NCBI GenBank assembly: GCA_020226215.1
Contig: CM035227.1
Location: 20,525,866-20,589,865 of the forward strand
Source of the DNA: Sindora glabra
Taxonomy: Eukaryota > Streptophyta > Magnoliopsida > Fabales > Fabaceae
DNA: 64,000 bases
Reading direction: 5' to 3'
In this document: positions 37,802 to 48,253 of the stretch, in pieces
How the letters are laid out: each line of letters opens with the position of its first letter
Numbering within the stretch: position 1 is the first letter of the stretch
Position numbers and translations under genes: made by a program
Notes under the pieces: model-generated
The model's database searches: none
Told to the model about the DNA's origin: nothing
What the model saw: only the letters and a program-made list of their open reading frames with translations

Positions 37802-39175
37802 TCATGCTTCCCATTTGATTATAGAACCACATAATGAAATTATAATTATATTTACCTTATGCCCACTGTTCATTCCAACAATGATAGAGCTTTTTATGAA
37901 AGCAATATATTTATTTATATAAAGCTTAACCTTTCCACTATTTTGCAAGGCATAAGGCTGTGCATGTGCCCATATTTCATGATTTATGCTTTTCATTTAA
38001 ATACTTAATGTAACCTTCCTTTAAATTTTTCGTTCATATTGAGGCTTGAGAAGTCTAATAATATTCATATTTGACAAGTATTTTGTTCAAAACTTCACAA
38101 CCTTTTTAATAATGTACCCCTCAACAATACATCCTTCAAGACTATTTTAATTATGCATATACTCTTTTAGGATTTTCTTATATCATTCCATTAGTACATC
38201 TATCTTAAGTAAATTGGTTCCCAAAGTTTTATCTTTTTCACCAAATGTATCATGATGTTAAAGAATAAAGGTAAAAAATACATCTTAAATTGGCATAATA
38301 TGATAATAAAATCCCTTTCTAAGTTATCCAAATCTTTTAAGTAAATAATCCTAACATATATTGTATTAAAGAAGAAATAAAGTCCCATGATAGCTTATAT
38401 CTAGAGATGTACATAGGTCAAACTATCAAGCTTCAAACTAAGCAATTTTTCATGCATAATTGCATGAAATATATGACCAAAGCTTAAGTCCAACCCATTT
38501 AATTTTTAAAAAAATTAGGTTAGTCTAACTCAATTATTTTATACATGGTACAAGGCTTAGCTTAAAAGCTTGATTGTTTTTAATTTTATTATTATTTTAA
38601 ATAAAAGATAATTTTTATATAAAAATATATATTTAAAGAGATAAAAAGATATTTAAACATGTAAAATATTTAGTTATATCAAATTAAGCTTTTGTATTAA
38701 AAATAATTAGATATAATTATTTTTATAATATATAATTATATTATGAAAAATAAATTTATATAATTGAGTTAGGTCGAGTCGACTTATTTCTTATTAACAT
38801 GGCTTGAACCTAGCTTAAAATTAATTAGGCCATAAGAAAAAAGGCTTAATAAATATTTAGGCCATAAAAAAGAAGCTTAGATCCTATATTTTTTGGTCAA
38901 GCTTTTCAAGGTAGATAGGTCGTTTGACCCTTATACAAGTCTACTTATCTCATGTGTTTTAGCAATATTCTTTGAATAATGATTAGTAAAAGTTGTCATA
39001 TCAAAGTATGATAATTGTGAGATTTCAAGTTAACTAATTTTTAATTTTTCATAAAAACAAAGCTTTTGATTTTGGAAGAATAGCCCTAGACCACTTTAAC
39101 CCCATGTAAAAAACTTGCAAAGACTTATTTTTCCCTTCCTAGACAAGGTATGACATGTCGAAGGCAAATATGTAT
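37802..39175 (-). pseudogene. CACTA transposase remnant (TNP2 / DUF4218 region)
   Basis: Reading the minus strand from right to left, 39100-39175 gives LPSTCHTLSRKGKISLCKFF, followed by a stop and GLGLFFQNQKL. This parallels the TNP2 block with the LSrkEK...K.L.gVKvP.GYSSN pattern. After the nested MITE, 38388-38200 gives FFFNTIYVRIIYLKDLDNLE, then ILCQFKMYFLPLFFNIMIHL and LWEPIYLR, the DUF4218 core. Positions 38190-38030 give NSLEGCIVEGYIIKKVVKF (family pattern PEGsIaEgYi.EE...F), with stops on either side. Positions 37996-37802 give HAQPYALQNSGKVKLYINKY (family pattern AHrYVL.N...V.PYi.eH). At least three in-frame stops and the insertion abolish function. Transposase of this family excises and integrates CACTA elements. 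Confidence 0.7.
38402..38943. mobile_element. hAT-type MITE nested in the CACTA transposase
   Basis: The terminal inverted repeats TAGAGATGTACATAGGTCAA and TAGACTTGTATAAGGGTCAA (reverse complement of the right end) agree at 15 of 20 positions. They are flanked by an 8-bp duplication, CTTATATC at 38394-38401 and CTTATCTC at 38944-38951 (7 of 8). An 8-bp TSD with TAG-starting termini is typical of hAT elements. The 542-bp interior is A/T-rich and non-coding. Both junctions separate pieces of the same transposase frame region, so insertion followed the CACTA element. Confidence 0.7.
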
Positions 39176-39811
39176 ATTGACCTTTCTTTTTTAGTGTTAA
39201 TTCCCTTGTACAGTCATCTTTTGTAAGTCTAGTTAGGCTTTAACTCTACTATTTGTCTTACACATAATGTTCAAGGCTATCATATATATTTTTTTTATAA
39301 GTATAACATCAAGAGCATTTCAACTAAATTATCACTTACATTTTTCTCCACAAGTATGACATTAATATAGTGCTTGAGAAATAAATTTTTCTAGTATAAA
39401 AGATCAAAGAATAAAGATTGTTAATGTAATACTAATATCTTATGTATCATACTTTCAAAGTAAGCAATTGATTACTATAGCTTTAGACATTGATTAAGTC
39501 TAAAATCAATGTGTGAAATTTTTTACCTTTTCCAGCTTGACATTTTAAATATCTTTTTGAATGATAGTTATGAAAATATATTAATATTTTAAGTTTTTTA
39601 TGCTTTTCTACTCAAAACATTAGACATTAGTTATTTTTAAAATTAATATAGTAATTTTCCATTTATTTTCAAAATACCATTACATCCAAATAGATGTTGG
39701 TCATAATTTTTGTCCATTGTTTGAAAGTTTTATATAATTTCAAAAATGTTATTGGATTAAAATAAACATTGGCAATAATAGTAATTGGCGTCAATAAGCT
39801 ATCCTATAGTA

Positions 39812-41156
39812 TTGCATGTATCAATTTATGACCTATGCAAACTTTTGATTGAGTTATAAATAAATAAATAAATAAATTAACAATAACCCATTTGATAATA
39901 ATCTATACTAATAGAAAGAAGATTGGAGAGAGATAGATTCTATTTTTCTATTTCCTAAATAACCTATATTTATATGTTCTAAATTTTCAATAAATCAATG
40001 ATACTTATATAATTTTAATTCAATGATTAACTTTAAAAATTTTAGTATAATTTTTAATAATCACCAACTAATTCATTTTTTTCTCTTTCTTTCTCTCTCC
40101 CCCTTAAGTTTTTAATTTTTCAAATATAACTTTTCGGTCTATCATTTATAATTACTTCCTTTTCTTTCTCATATAACCTTCTTCATTTCTCTTTCACAAG
40201 TTATCCTATCTCAATTTTCTCTTTTTTTCACAAAACTTTAATTCAAATATCACAAGTTTAAAAAAATTATTTATATAAAATTTTAACCTCTTTAATTTAT
40301 AGTTAAAAAATTAGTTCAACCATTCTTTATGTTTAAAATTATTTGGCATATAAAATGGGGCTGGCAATTCAATGCAATGCAGTGAAAACGGTGTCCATAT
40401 GGGCTTGAGCCCATGCACATTTGCTTACATAAGCTCGCAAAAAATATCGTGAAAAATTATTATACTCACAGAGTAATTATATCACCAAACACATATATAA
40501 AAAGATTAAGGATAAATTCTAAATATAGAAAAAGTAAAACACCTTTAAAGGATATTGGATTATATTAAATTAAAAAATTTAATTTTTTAAATTGTAATTA
40601 AATAATTAATTTTTATTTTGTGTAATGGGTTAGTTAAGTAAAATTAAAAATTATATTGGCATATTAGATATTAGATTAGATTAAATTTTTTTTTAAATAC
40701 TTAAAGGATTATAAAAAATTTTAAAGTAAAAAAAAATGCCCACGGAAAAATCCACACCCACGCAAGCTTATTTGTATTAGTTAGGAAAAAATGCTGGCTA
40801 CAATTTAAGAAGTTTAGTCCATCTATGTCCATAAACTACCCACATTACTCACGGATTTTTTTGCGCATTTTACATGTCTAAAAACTATCCAAATAAGTAC
40901 ACATTCTATTTAATTAATATTTAAAGATATTAATTAATTAAAATTAAATTTTAAAGTTACATAAACACAATTAAGTATAGTATACCTTTTTTCATCAATT
41001 TAAAAACTTATCAAATGTATTTTTATTTGTAATTTCTTATATAAAAAAGGCTTTAAATATAGACGAGAGCGCGTGTATAGGGGAGGGTCCAATCAAAATT
41101 CATTGAATTCTTCCTCTTTTTGCCATTTCTGATTTTCCTTTAACAAGGCTGTCAAT
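39812..41156. other. AT-rich intergenic DNA
   Basis: No gene or element was recognised. It contains a short (AAAT)n run near 39857-39878 and a pyrimidine-rich tract at 40080-40210. Confidence 0.5.
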
Positions 41157-41279
41157 ATGGCTCTCCTCTCTTCCGGAAATTGGAAATTGAAAATCGATGG
41201 GAGAACTACTTCCCAGTTCACAAGGGAACAATTTTCACAGTTTTCCAAAGTAGCTAAACGAAGGGAATGGCAATCCTAA
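41157..41279 (+). CDS. Hypothetical 40-residue frame in a GC-richer island
   Basis: An ATG at 41157 in a good plant context (TCAATATGG) opens 40 codons, ending in TAA at 41277-41279. The peptide starts MALLSSGNWKLKIDGRTTSQ and is rich in Lys, Arg, Gln and Ser. A T/C-rich leader precedes it. I recognise no family. It ends about 180 bp before the copia insertion. It may be the first exon of a broken gene, a short peptide gene, or a chance frame. Confidence 0.3.
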   Translation: MALLSSGNWKLKIDGRTTSQFTREQFSQFSKVAKRREWQS

Positions 41280-41465
41280 ACGCAATATGCTAAATATTTT
41301 ATAAGGTTCGATAAAATTTGTCAGACACGGAGTGGTTAAAAGAAAAAAATTATAGGGCCCAAGAAGTTGTATATTTCTCAACCCCAGTTATAAAAAATGG
41401 AATAATTTCAAACCTTCCGCATTCTCGATAGGACCCCACTAGAAGACAAATACAAATGTAAAAGG

Positions 41466-41908
41466 TGTAAGAAAATTTTTAGAATTCATAAAATAATTTA
41501 ATATTCATACAATCATAAATTCATAAAAAAAAGTACAATAATTGCACAAATAAAATAAAGAGTTTTCGAAATTACCTGACTCTCCTGCTACATCCATGAT
41601 GGCTGATTGTAGAATTGGTTGGATCACTGCCCACTCTTCCTCAAGTAAGTCTCAAAGAGAATATTTGGAATTACAAAACTGCAATATGATGAGAGACTGC
41701 AACTCATCTTATAAGGAGGTGGATAGGGATCCTAACCCTAACTCAACTAGGATTAATTGGCCCATCACAATTAATCTAGAATAGGGTATATGCACACACT
41801 TTAGAGTTTTAATATAACATAAAGTCTAGGCATTATTATTATATTAATGACATTGAATTAATATTAATTCAATTATATATTAAAATATGTTTAGTCCATT
41901 ATTTTACA
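41466..41908 (-). repeat. Copia 3' LTR (left copy)
   Basis: 443 bp, beginning TGTAAGAAAATTTTTAG and ending TCCATTATTTTACA on the plus strand. It differs from the right copy by 23 substitutions and one 1-bp indel. AAAGG precedes it. Confidence 0.95.
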
Positions 41909-41925
41909 ATCTCCCACTTGGACAA
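41909..41925 (-). promoter_or_regulatory. Polypurine tract
   Basis: The minus strand reads CCAAGTGGGAGAT directly before the 3' LTR start TGTAAAAT. This is the usual copia plus-strand primer site. Confidence 0.85.
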
Positions 41926-42289
41926 ATACATTTTAATGTATAATTTATATTACAATATGTGGCCACTTTTAAACAATGTCATTAATACAATTCATACAAT
42001 TACAACCATAGGTCAAATATGAGATTTCATTAAATGCATACTTAATCATCTGATAGGGTTGAAAAGATATATACATATGAAATACCCATTCCAAAAAGAC
42101 CAAACAATATAAAATGTGTATATAATCGAAATATACAAAATGATCCATGCATCCGCTCAAAATACTTTACAATAATTTGAGACAGGATCTTAATGTCTCA
42201 TAATATTGCCATAATTCAAATAACTGTACTTTATGACAATATTATAAAATCTCGAGATCAACATAATTTCAGTTTCATAAATACTCCCA

Positions 42290-43771
42290 CTAACCCAAAA
42301 CATCAAAAGAATCAATAAGGCCCATATTCAATACATGTCTTTTAAATATTCCTACAGTTAGGCCTTTGGTTAATGGGTCTGCAAGCATACAATCTGTTGA
42401 AATATGCTCAATATGAGTAAGATGCTCGCATATCTTCTCTCTCACAAATTGAAATTTCACATCAAAGTGCTTTGTATGGGTAGAGCTTTTATTGTTTTTA
42501 GAGAAATTAACAGCAGCAATATTATCGTAATAAATGGTTAAAGGTTTCGAAATGCTTTCAACTAAGCAGAATTCAGAGATAAAATTCCTTAACCGTATAG
42601 CTTCTCGAGTGGCTTCATAACAAGCGACATACTCTGCTTCCATAGTAGAGGTTGTTGTTAAAGATTGTTTGATACTTTTCCACGATACAGCTCCTCCTGC
42701 AAGCATAAAGATATATCCAGATGTTAACTTCTTATCATTTGGACAGCCAGCAAAGTCAGAGTCTGAATAGCCTGTGCAAATTATATCACTAGATCTTCTA
42801 TAAGTTAACATATAATTCTTTGTACCCTGTAAGTACCTCATGACTTTCTTGACTGCTATCCAGTGTCTTTGACTAGGATTACTTAGGTACCTCCCAAGCA
42901 CACCAATTGCAAAAGCAATATCTGGGCGTGTACACACCTGGGCATACATCAAGCTACCAACAGCGGAAGCATATGGGACAATACTCATTTTAGATTTCTC
43001 ATCATCATTTTGAGGACACTGGGCTCTAGAGAATAGTTCACCCTTTTGAATGGGCGTAGCACTATACGAGCATGAAGTCATGTTAAATTTCTTAAGCACT
43101 TTATCTATATATGCCTTTTGAGACAAACCAAGCAAACCCCAGGATCTGTCACGATGGATCTCTATGCCAAGCATAAAAGATGCATTTTCAAGATCCTTCA
43201 TATCAAAATTCTGTGACAGTGCTAATTTTGTCTTGTTCAAAAAATTTATATCATTACTCGCAAGGAGAATGTCGTCAACATATAACACCAAGATTATAAA
43301 ATTGCCCACGTTTATCATGTAATAGATGCACTGATCCACTGCATTCTCCTTAAATTCAAGAGAGGACACAATCTCATGAAATTTGAGATACCATTGCCTG
43401 GATGATTGTTTCAGGCCATATATCGACTTATTCAACTTACACACTAAGTGCTCTTTTCCATTCTTTTGAAAACCATCTGGTTGTTTCATATAAACTGTCT
43501 CTGACAAGTCACCATTAAGGAAGGCAGTCTTCACATCCATTTGATGTAGCTCGAGATCAAGATGAGCTACCAAAGCCATTATAACTCGAAATGAGTCTTT
43601 GGTCGAGACTGGTGAGAAGGTTTCCTTATAATCAATTCCTTCCTTCTGTGTGTAACCTTTAGCTACTAATCTGGCTTTATATCTTTCAATTTCACCTTTA
43701 GCAGTCCGTTTGGTTTTAAAAATCCACTTGCAACTAACTGGTTTACATCCTTCAAGTAGTTCCACCAAATC
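42290..43771 (-). pseudogene. Copia reverse transcriptase and RNase H region
   Basis: This block is open for more than 490 codons to a natural TAA. Counting from the first codon after 43768, the RT fingers (KWIFKTKRTAKGEIERYKAR, about 14-33), the first catalytic Asp in QMDVKTAFLNGD (D78) and the YVDD box (163-166) are all present. The connection domain and RNase H follow, with SDSDFAGC, TSTMEAEYVA and YYDNIAAV giving the D-E-D acidic set. RT copies the element RNA and RNase H removes it. The reading frame is contiguous with integrase, but a TGA at 43772-43774 separates them, so the block is not expressed as part of the polyprotein. Confidence 0.9.
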
Positions 43772-45427
43772 TCATACATTATTCTTGTACATTGAATTTA
43801 TTTCATCCTTCATGGCATGAATCCATTCTGAGGAATTAGAACTTGAAATAGCTTTTGAAAAGTTAATAGGATCAGAATCGTCATTCATATCAAACTCATG
43901 TTCTTGCAAATAAATAACGTAATCATTTGAAATTGCCTGACGCTGAGTTCTTTGTGATCTTCTCAGGAGAATTTTCTCAATTTTTTCATTTGGTTCATTC
44001 ATTAATTGGATCGGTTCAATTATGGGTTGGACTGGATCAATTTGTGGTTCTATGTGAGATGATTCTTCAGAAGGCACTATCAGAGGAACAACACTATGTT
44101 TATCAGGTATTTGGGAAACATTGCTTTGTTCTTTTCCTAGGGAGATCTGAAGTGATTTTCTCCCACTATCCAATTCATCTTCAAAGTAAACAGCACGATC
44201 AGATTCAACAACTCTCAATGAATGAGATGGGCAATAAAACCTACTTCCTCTTGAACCAATACAATAGCCAATGAAATACCCGCTAATTGTTCTTGCTTCA
44301 AGCTTCTTAGTATGTGGGTTATAAGGTCTAACTTCAGCTTTGCATCCCCAAACATGAAAATGTTTCAGGCTAGGTTTCTTACCATATATCAGCTCATATA
44401 GGGTCTTTGGTACAGATTTGCTTGGAACTTGATTCAACACATATGCAGTTGTTCTCAAGGCATCACCCCATAAAAATTCTGGTAAAGTGCAATGAGTCAT
44501 CATACATCGTACAATCTCCATGAGTGTTCTATTCCTCCGCTCTGCGATTCCATTCTGCTCTGGTGTGCCAGGCATATTATAACTAGCTTCTATTCCACAA
44601 TCTTGTAAATATTTTGCAAAAGGACCAAGGTTTCTTCCAGTTTCATCATATTTGCCATAAAATTCACCACCTCTGTCTGAGTGTACACATTTTATTTTCT
44701 TTCCCAATTTCAATTCAATTGCAACCTTGAACCTTTTAAAGGCTTCTAATGCTTCAGACTTTTCAAAAATAAGTTCTACCCATCCAAATCTTGAATAATC
44801 ATCAGTAAAGGTGATAAAATACTTGAAGCCTCCCATTGCCCTGGGTGAGATGGGTCCACACACATCAGTATGGATTAACTCCAAAATATTCTCTTTCCTG
44901 GTCCTCTTCCCTTTTCTAGCTCTAGCTGTTAATTTTCCTTTGATGCAGTCAATACAAACACTGAAATCTGGGAAGTCAAGATTAGGTAAAACTCCTTCTT
45001 TTATCAATCGTTCCATTCTTTCTTTGGAGATATGGCTTAATCTTCTATGCCAAAGTATTGAAGAAGTTTCATTTAACCTTGGTCTTTTATTTCCAACAAC
45101 TGAGTTGATGAAATTTTCAAAAGCATTATCTAAATCAATTTTATATAAGCCACTATTCAAAATACCAGTTCCAACAACATAGGAGTCATAATATATTTTA
45201 AAATTATTATTTCCAAATAAACATGAATATCCATCTTGATCTAAACAAGTAATAGAAATCAAATTCCTTCTCATGGAAGGTACGAAAATAACGTTTTTCA
45301 ATTCTAAAATATGACCAGTAGATAGATGTAAAGAAACAACTCCTATGTGTTGAACTTGTACTTTGTCTCCATTTCCTAATCTCAAAGCTGTTTCACCCTC
45401 ACTTGGCTTCCTCAGATGTCTTAGCGC
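43772..45427 (-). pseudogene. Copia integrase region (with C-terminal half of protease)
   Basis: The first about 85 codons after the TAG at 45428-45430 complete the protease (KNVIFVPSMRRNLISI). Integrase follows. Numbering from the Met at 45385, the zinc domain is H113-x4-H118...C144-x2-C147, and the catalytic triad D174 (HTDVCGPI), D237 (HSDRGGEF) and E276 (PEQNGIAERR). The copia-type C-terminal segment WGCKAEVRPYNP...SGYFIGY is present. Integrase inserts the cDNA into the host chromosome. The region ends at TGA 43772-43774, in the spacer between integrase and RT. Catalytic residues are intact. Confidence 0.9.
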
Positions 45428-45706
45428 CTACAAGCAATTAGTAACATGGATAGTGGCACCAGTATCCAGCCACCAAGTGTTAAAAGGAACTTCAACATTA
45501 TTAGATTCGAAATAAACTAGAGCTAAAATGTTACCTTTCTTCTTCTTTTCAAGCCATTTCTTAAATTTGAAGCAGTCTACCCTTTTGTGCCCATACTTCT
45601 TGCAAAATTTACAGTTTCCTTTGAACTTGGCTTTCTTAGGCTTATGTTGTTGTTCCCTCATATCATTTTTCTTCCTTTCATGATTAGATTTCCTCTTATT
45701 ATCTTT
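45428..45706 (-). pseudogene. Copia zinc knuckle and N-terminal half of protease
   Basis: Between TAG 45707-45709 and TAG 45428-45430 lies a basic stretch and the CCHC knuckle CKFCKKYGHKRVDC, then the aspartic-protease active site WWLDTGATIHVTN. The knuckle packages element RNA; the protease would cleave the polyprotein. Both motifs are intact, but the downstream TAG cuts the protease in two. Confidence 0.9.
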
Positions 45707-46360
45707 CTAGAAGGGCCTATTTGCTTGTCCAGAACTCGAACCATGAGAGATGAAGTTTGCCACTTGCATCTTTGTCTTCTTCATATCTTCTTCTGCTTGA
45801 GTCACTATGGAAATCATCTTATTAATAGTCCATTCTCCCTTCTGAGTGTTGTAAGATGTTTTCAACACATCGAATTGAGGAGGAAGCGACTCCAGGGCTC
45901 GCCAAATCAAGTAACTATCTCCCAGATCAACATTCATGCTCTTCGATCGATTGTAATAATGCACTAATTTCATTATATGCTCCCGAACACCACTCACTCC
46001 ATCATACACAGTCTTCTCTAATAAGGACAGAAAATGTCCTTTTTCAGCTTTATCAAACTTAACATATTTTTCAGCCACTGAATCCAGGAACGTTTTTGCT
46101 TTCTGACTATCAGGAATAATTTGCCTAATGGTCTTATCCATAGTGTACTTTATCACCATCAAATGGACTCATTCCACTCTATTGGAATGAGTCCATTTTT
46201 CATGATGGGCTATTTGAGCAGGAGTTGACTCCTCATTGATCTCCGGTTCCTCTTCACGTAAAGCTAGATCAAGGTTAGAGACTACCAGATACAGTCTCAA
46301 GGATTCCACCCAGTCCTCATGATTAGTCCCGTTTAAAGTTTTCACAGAAGTCAGTTGCAT
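45707..46360 (-). pseudogene. Copia gag (capsid) region
   Basis: The ATG at 46358-46360 starts MQLTSVKTLNGTNHEDWVES, the usual gag opening of plant copia elements. Residues after about 60 carry the UBN2-type capsid domain (FLDSVAEKYVKFDKAEKGHF, then ESLPPQFDVLKTSY and WTINKMISIVTQAEEDMKK). A TGA at 46169-46171 interrupts it after 63 codons, and TAG 45707-45709 ends the region. The first stop lies in a near-perfect local palindrome (46161-46198). Confidence 0.9.
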
Positions 46361-46994
46361 AGGTACAGAAGCTGAAGAAAATTATTAAAATTTATGAAAT
46401 TAATCATAAATTAACAACATTGCATGTTTGAACAATAATCATGCTTAAAATTTTCCTCTTAAGATATAGAAATATTTACAGTATAATGCTATGACACTTA
46501 GTACCGATGGGGTATAAGTATTATAACATAATACAAGAACTATATGCTAAAATCCTAAAACCTAACACCGATAGGGTATTTAAAATTTTAAAAAATTAAC
46601 ATATAATCCTAACACTCATATTATCACCTACAAACTATATTAATAGAATTATACCGATAGGGTATAATTTTCATTAATATAGTACTTTCTTAATTTCAAT
46701 TATTCTAAAATTAAATTATCATAATAGTAATTTAATCAACAATATTACATAAAATAGTACAGAAATTTCATGCAATTAACCCACGATAGGTGAGTATAAT
46801 TACATAAAATTCAAAGGCAAAATATGAGCAATTATAATCTTTGTATAAATTAAAAAAAAATTTATACAATAGATAATTATACAAAGATTATATAGTAAAA
46901 ATTTCAAGCTAAAATTTAATTAATTTAATACTAAAAAAGAAATTAAAAAAAATTCAAGCTTGGAGAGTGGAACACAACCATATTTTATTTATTA

Positions 46995-47039
<45 letters not shown>

Positions 47040-47791
47040 GGAGTCACAAACCACAATATATATATTTATACAAGTCTCTAGAACCATATATATATTATAT
47101 ATCCAGAATGTATAAGCATAAAGAAAAGTCAATATATATATATATATATATATAAAGTAAATGTCTCCAGAATGTAATGGGATGAAGAAAAGTCAAAATA
47201 TATATATATATTTTAAATAAATCTACTCAAAATCCAAACCACGAGGCAATGTGATTGTGCATCGTACAGAGATTTGTTCTCTGGAATAGGATTAGGAAAG
47301 TCCCTGGGCCACAAACTGCGGAGATGTAGCCTTTGAAAATTGTTCCACGGTTCGGTGGGAGGGCTGAGACACGTGTGGAGCCTCCACGATTTCCTCCGAA
47401 TACCAGGAAATTCGTTTTATATATTATACGAACAGAAAATTATACATTTAATTTCGGCTATCAATTTAGGGTTTTTACTCATCAATTTGTTCCTAATGTT
47501 TTTGTAATTTCAGTTTTTCAAAATTTATACTAAACATTCAACAATTTTCCAGAAATTTAATTATTCTGCATATTACTGAAATAGATCCAAAAATTGTTGT
47601 CAAAATTTAATCTCAATTCAAATTAACAATATACTGATTAAAATAAATAAGAAACAATAAATCTAAAGTAATATTGCCATAATTTTATTTTGATTTATTA
47701 TGGCTAAAACATAGAAAGAATTCATACTAGGTAAAATATAAAATAGTACAATGCAATTTGTGCAATTTGACTCATCAATATAGATTTTTTT
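46361..47791 (-). other. Long 5' leader of the copia element with short repeats and TA runs
   Basis: About 1.4 kb separate the primer site from gag, with no open frame. It holds ACCGAT(A/G)GGGTAT at 46503-46515, 46567-46579 and 46653-46665, plus a degenerate copy near 46782. Long TA microsatellites lie at 46997-47035 and about 47130-47153. A GC-richer part at 47230-47405 lies nearer the primer site. Confidence 0.7.
46997..47035. repeat. (TA)n microsatellite in the copia leader
   Basis: About 19 uninterrupted TA units; a second run lies at about 47130-47153. Confidence 0.9.
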
Positions 47792-47804
47792 GGCTCTGAT
47801 ACCA
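47792..47804 (-). promoter_or_regulatory. Primer-binding site for initiator methionine tRNA
   Basis: The minus strand reads TGGTATCAGAGCC, two bases inside the 5' LTR. This is the standard complement to the 3' end of plant tRNA-iMet and primes minus-strand cDNA synthesis. Confidence 0.95.
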
Positions 47805-47806
47805 AT

Positions 47807-48248
47807 TGTAAGAAAATTTTTAGGATTCATAAAATAATTTAATATTCATAAAATCATAAATCCATAAAGAAGAGTACAATAATTGCACAAATAAAATAAA
47901 GAGTTTTCGAATTACCTGACCCTCTTGCTGCATCCATGATGGCTGATTGTAAAATTGGTTGGATTACTGCCCACTCTTCCTCAGGTGAGTCTCAAAGAGA
48001 ATATTTGGAATTACAAAACTGCAATATGATGAGAGACTATAGCTCATCTTATAAGGAGGTGGATAGGGATCCTAACCTTAACCCAACTAGGATTAATTGG
48101 TCCATCACAATTAATTTAAAATAGGGTATATGCACACATTTTAGAGTTTTAATATAACACAAAGTCTAGGCATTATTATTATATTAATGATATTGAATTA
48201 ATATTAATTCAATTATATATTAAAATATGTTTAGTCCATTATTTTACA
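47807..48248 (-). repeat. Copia 5' LTR (right copy)
   Basis: 442 bp, same ends as the left copy. On the minus strand a TATA-like CTTATAAG lies at about 48046-48054, a plausible promoter for element RNA. AAAGG follows at 48249-48253. Confidence 0.95.
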
Positions 48249-48253
48249 AAAGG

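Larger units (their letters stand above)
36926..39811 (-). mobile_element. Decayed CACTA (En/Spm) transposon
   Basis: The left terminus TACTATAAAATAGTTAATTG (36926 onward) is inverted at the right end as TACTATAGGATAGCTTATTG (39811 inward), identical at 16 of 20 positions. The consensus would be CACTA; both ends read TACTA. Subterminal regions hold short repeated motifs such as ATTGACATT, TTGGTTAAATAATTGAC and AACATTGGCAATAAT, as is usual in CACTA elements. A minus-strand transposase remnant (37802-39175) lies inside, interrupted by a nested hAT-type MITE (38402-38943). The expected 3-bp target duplication is not visible (CAT versus TTG), consistent with age. Confidence 0.65.
41466..48248 (-). 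mobile_element. Ty1/copia LTR retrotransposon, structurally complete
   Basis: The element is 6,783 bp with two LTRs (41466-41908 and 47807-48248), each TGTAAG...TTTACA on the plus strand, and a perfect 5-bp target duplication AAAGG at 41461-41465 and 48249-48253. Read on the minus strand the order is 5' LTR (right), tRNA-iMet primer site, a 1.4-kb leader, gag, zinc knuckle, protease, integrase, reverse transcriptase/RNase H, polypurine tract and 3' LTR (left). Integrase ahead of reverse transcriptase defines the copia superfamily. One frame covers all domains (46360-42290, 1,357 codons) with four internal stops and no frameshift. The LTRs differ at 23 of about 442 aligned positions plus one indel. 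The element is therefore not recent and cannot make its own full polyprotein. Confidence 0.95.

Noticed and set aside
41596..41784. 62-codon frame inside the left LTR, repeated at 47936-48124
   Set aside because: It is carried by the LTR repeat itself and lies antisense to the element transcript. Similarity reflects LTR duplication, not a gene.
43927..45967. Plus-strand frames of 115-126 codons inside the copia element
   Set aside because: They are antisense to integrase, protease and gag, and carry no domain.
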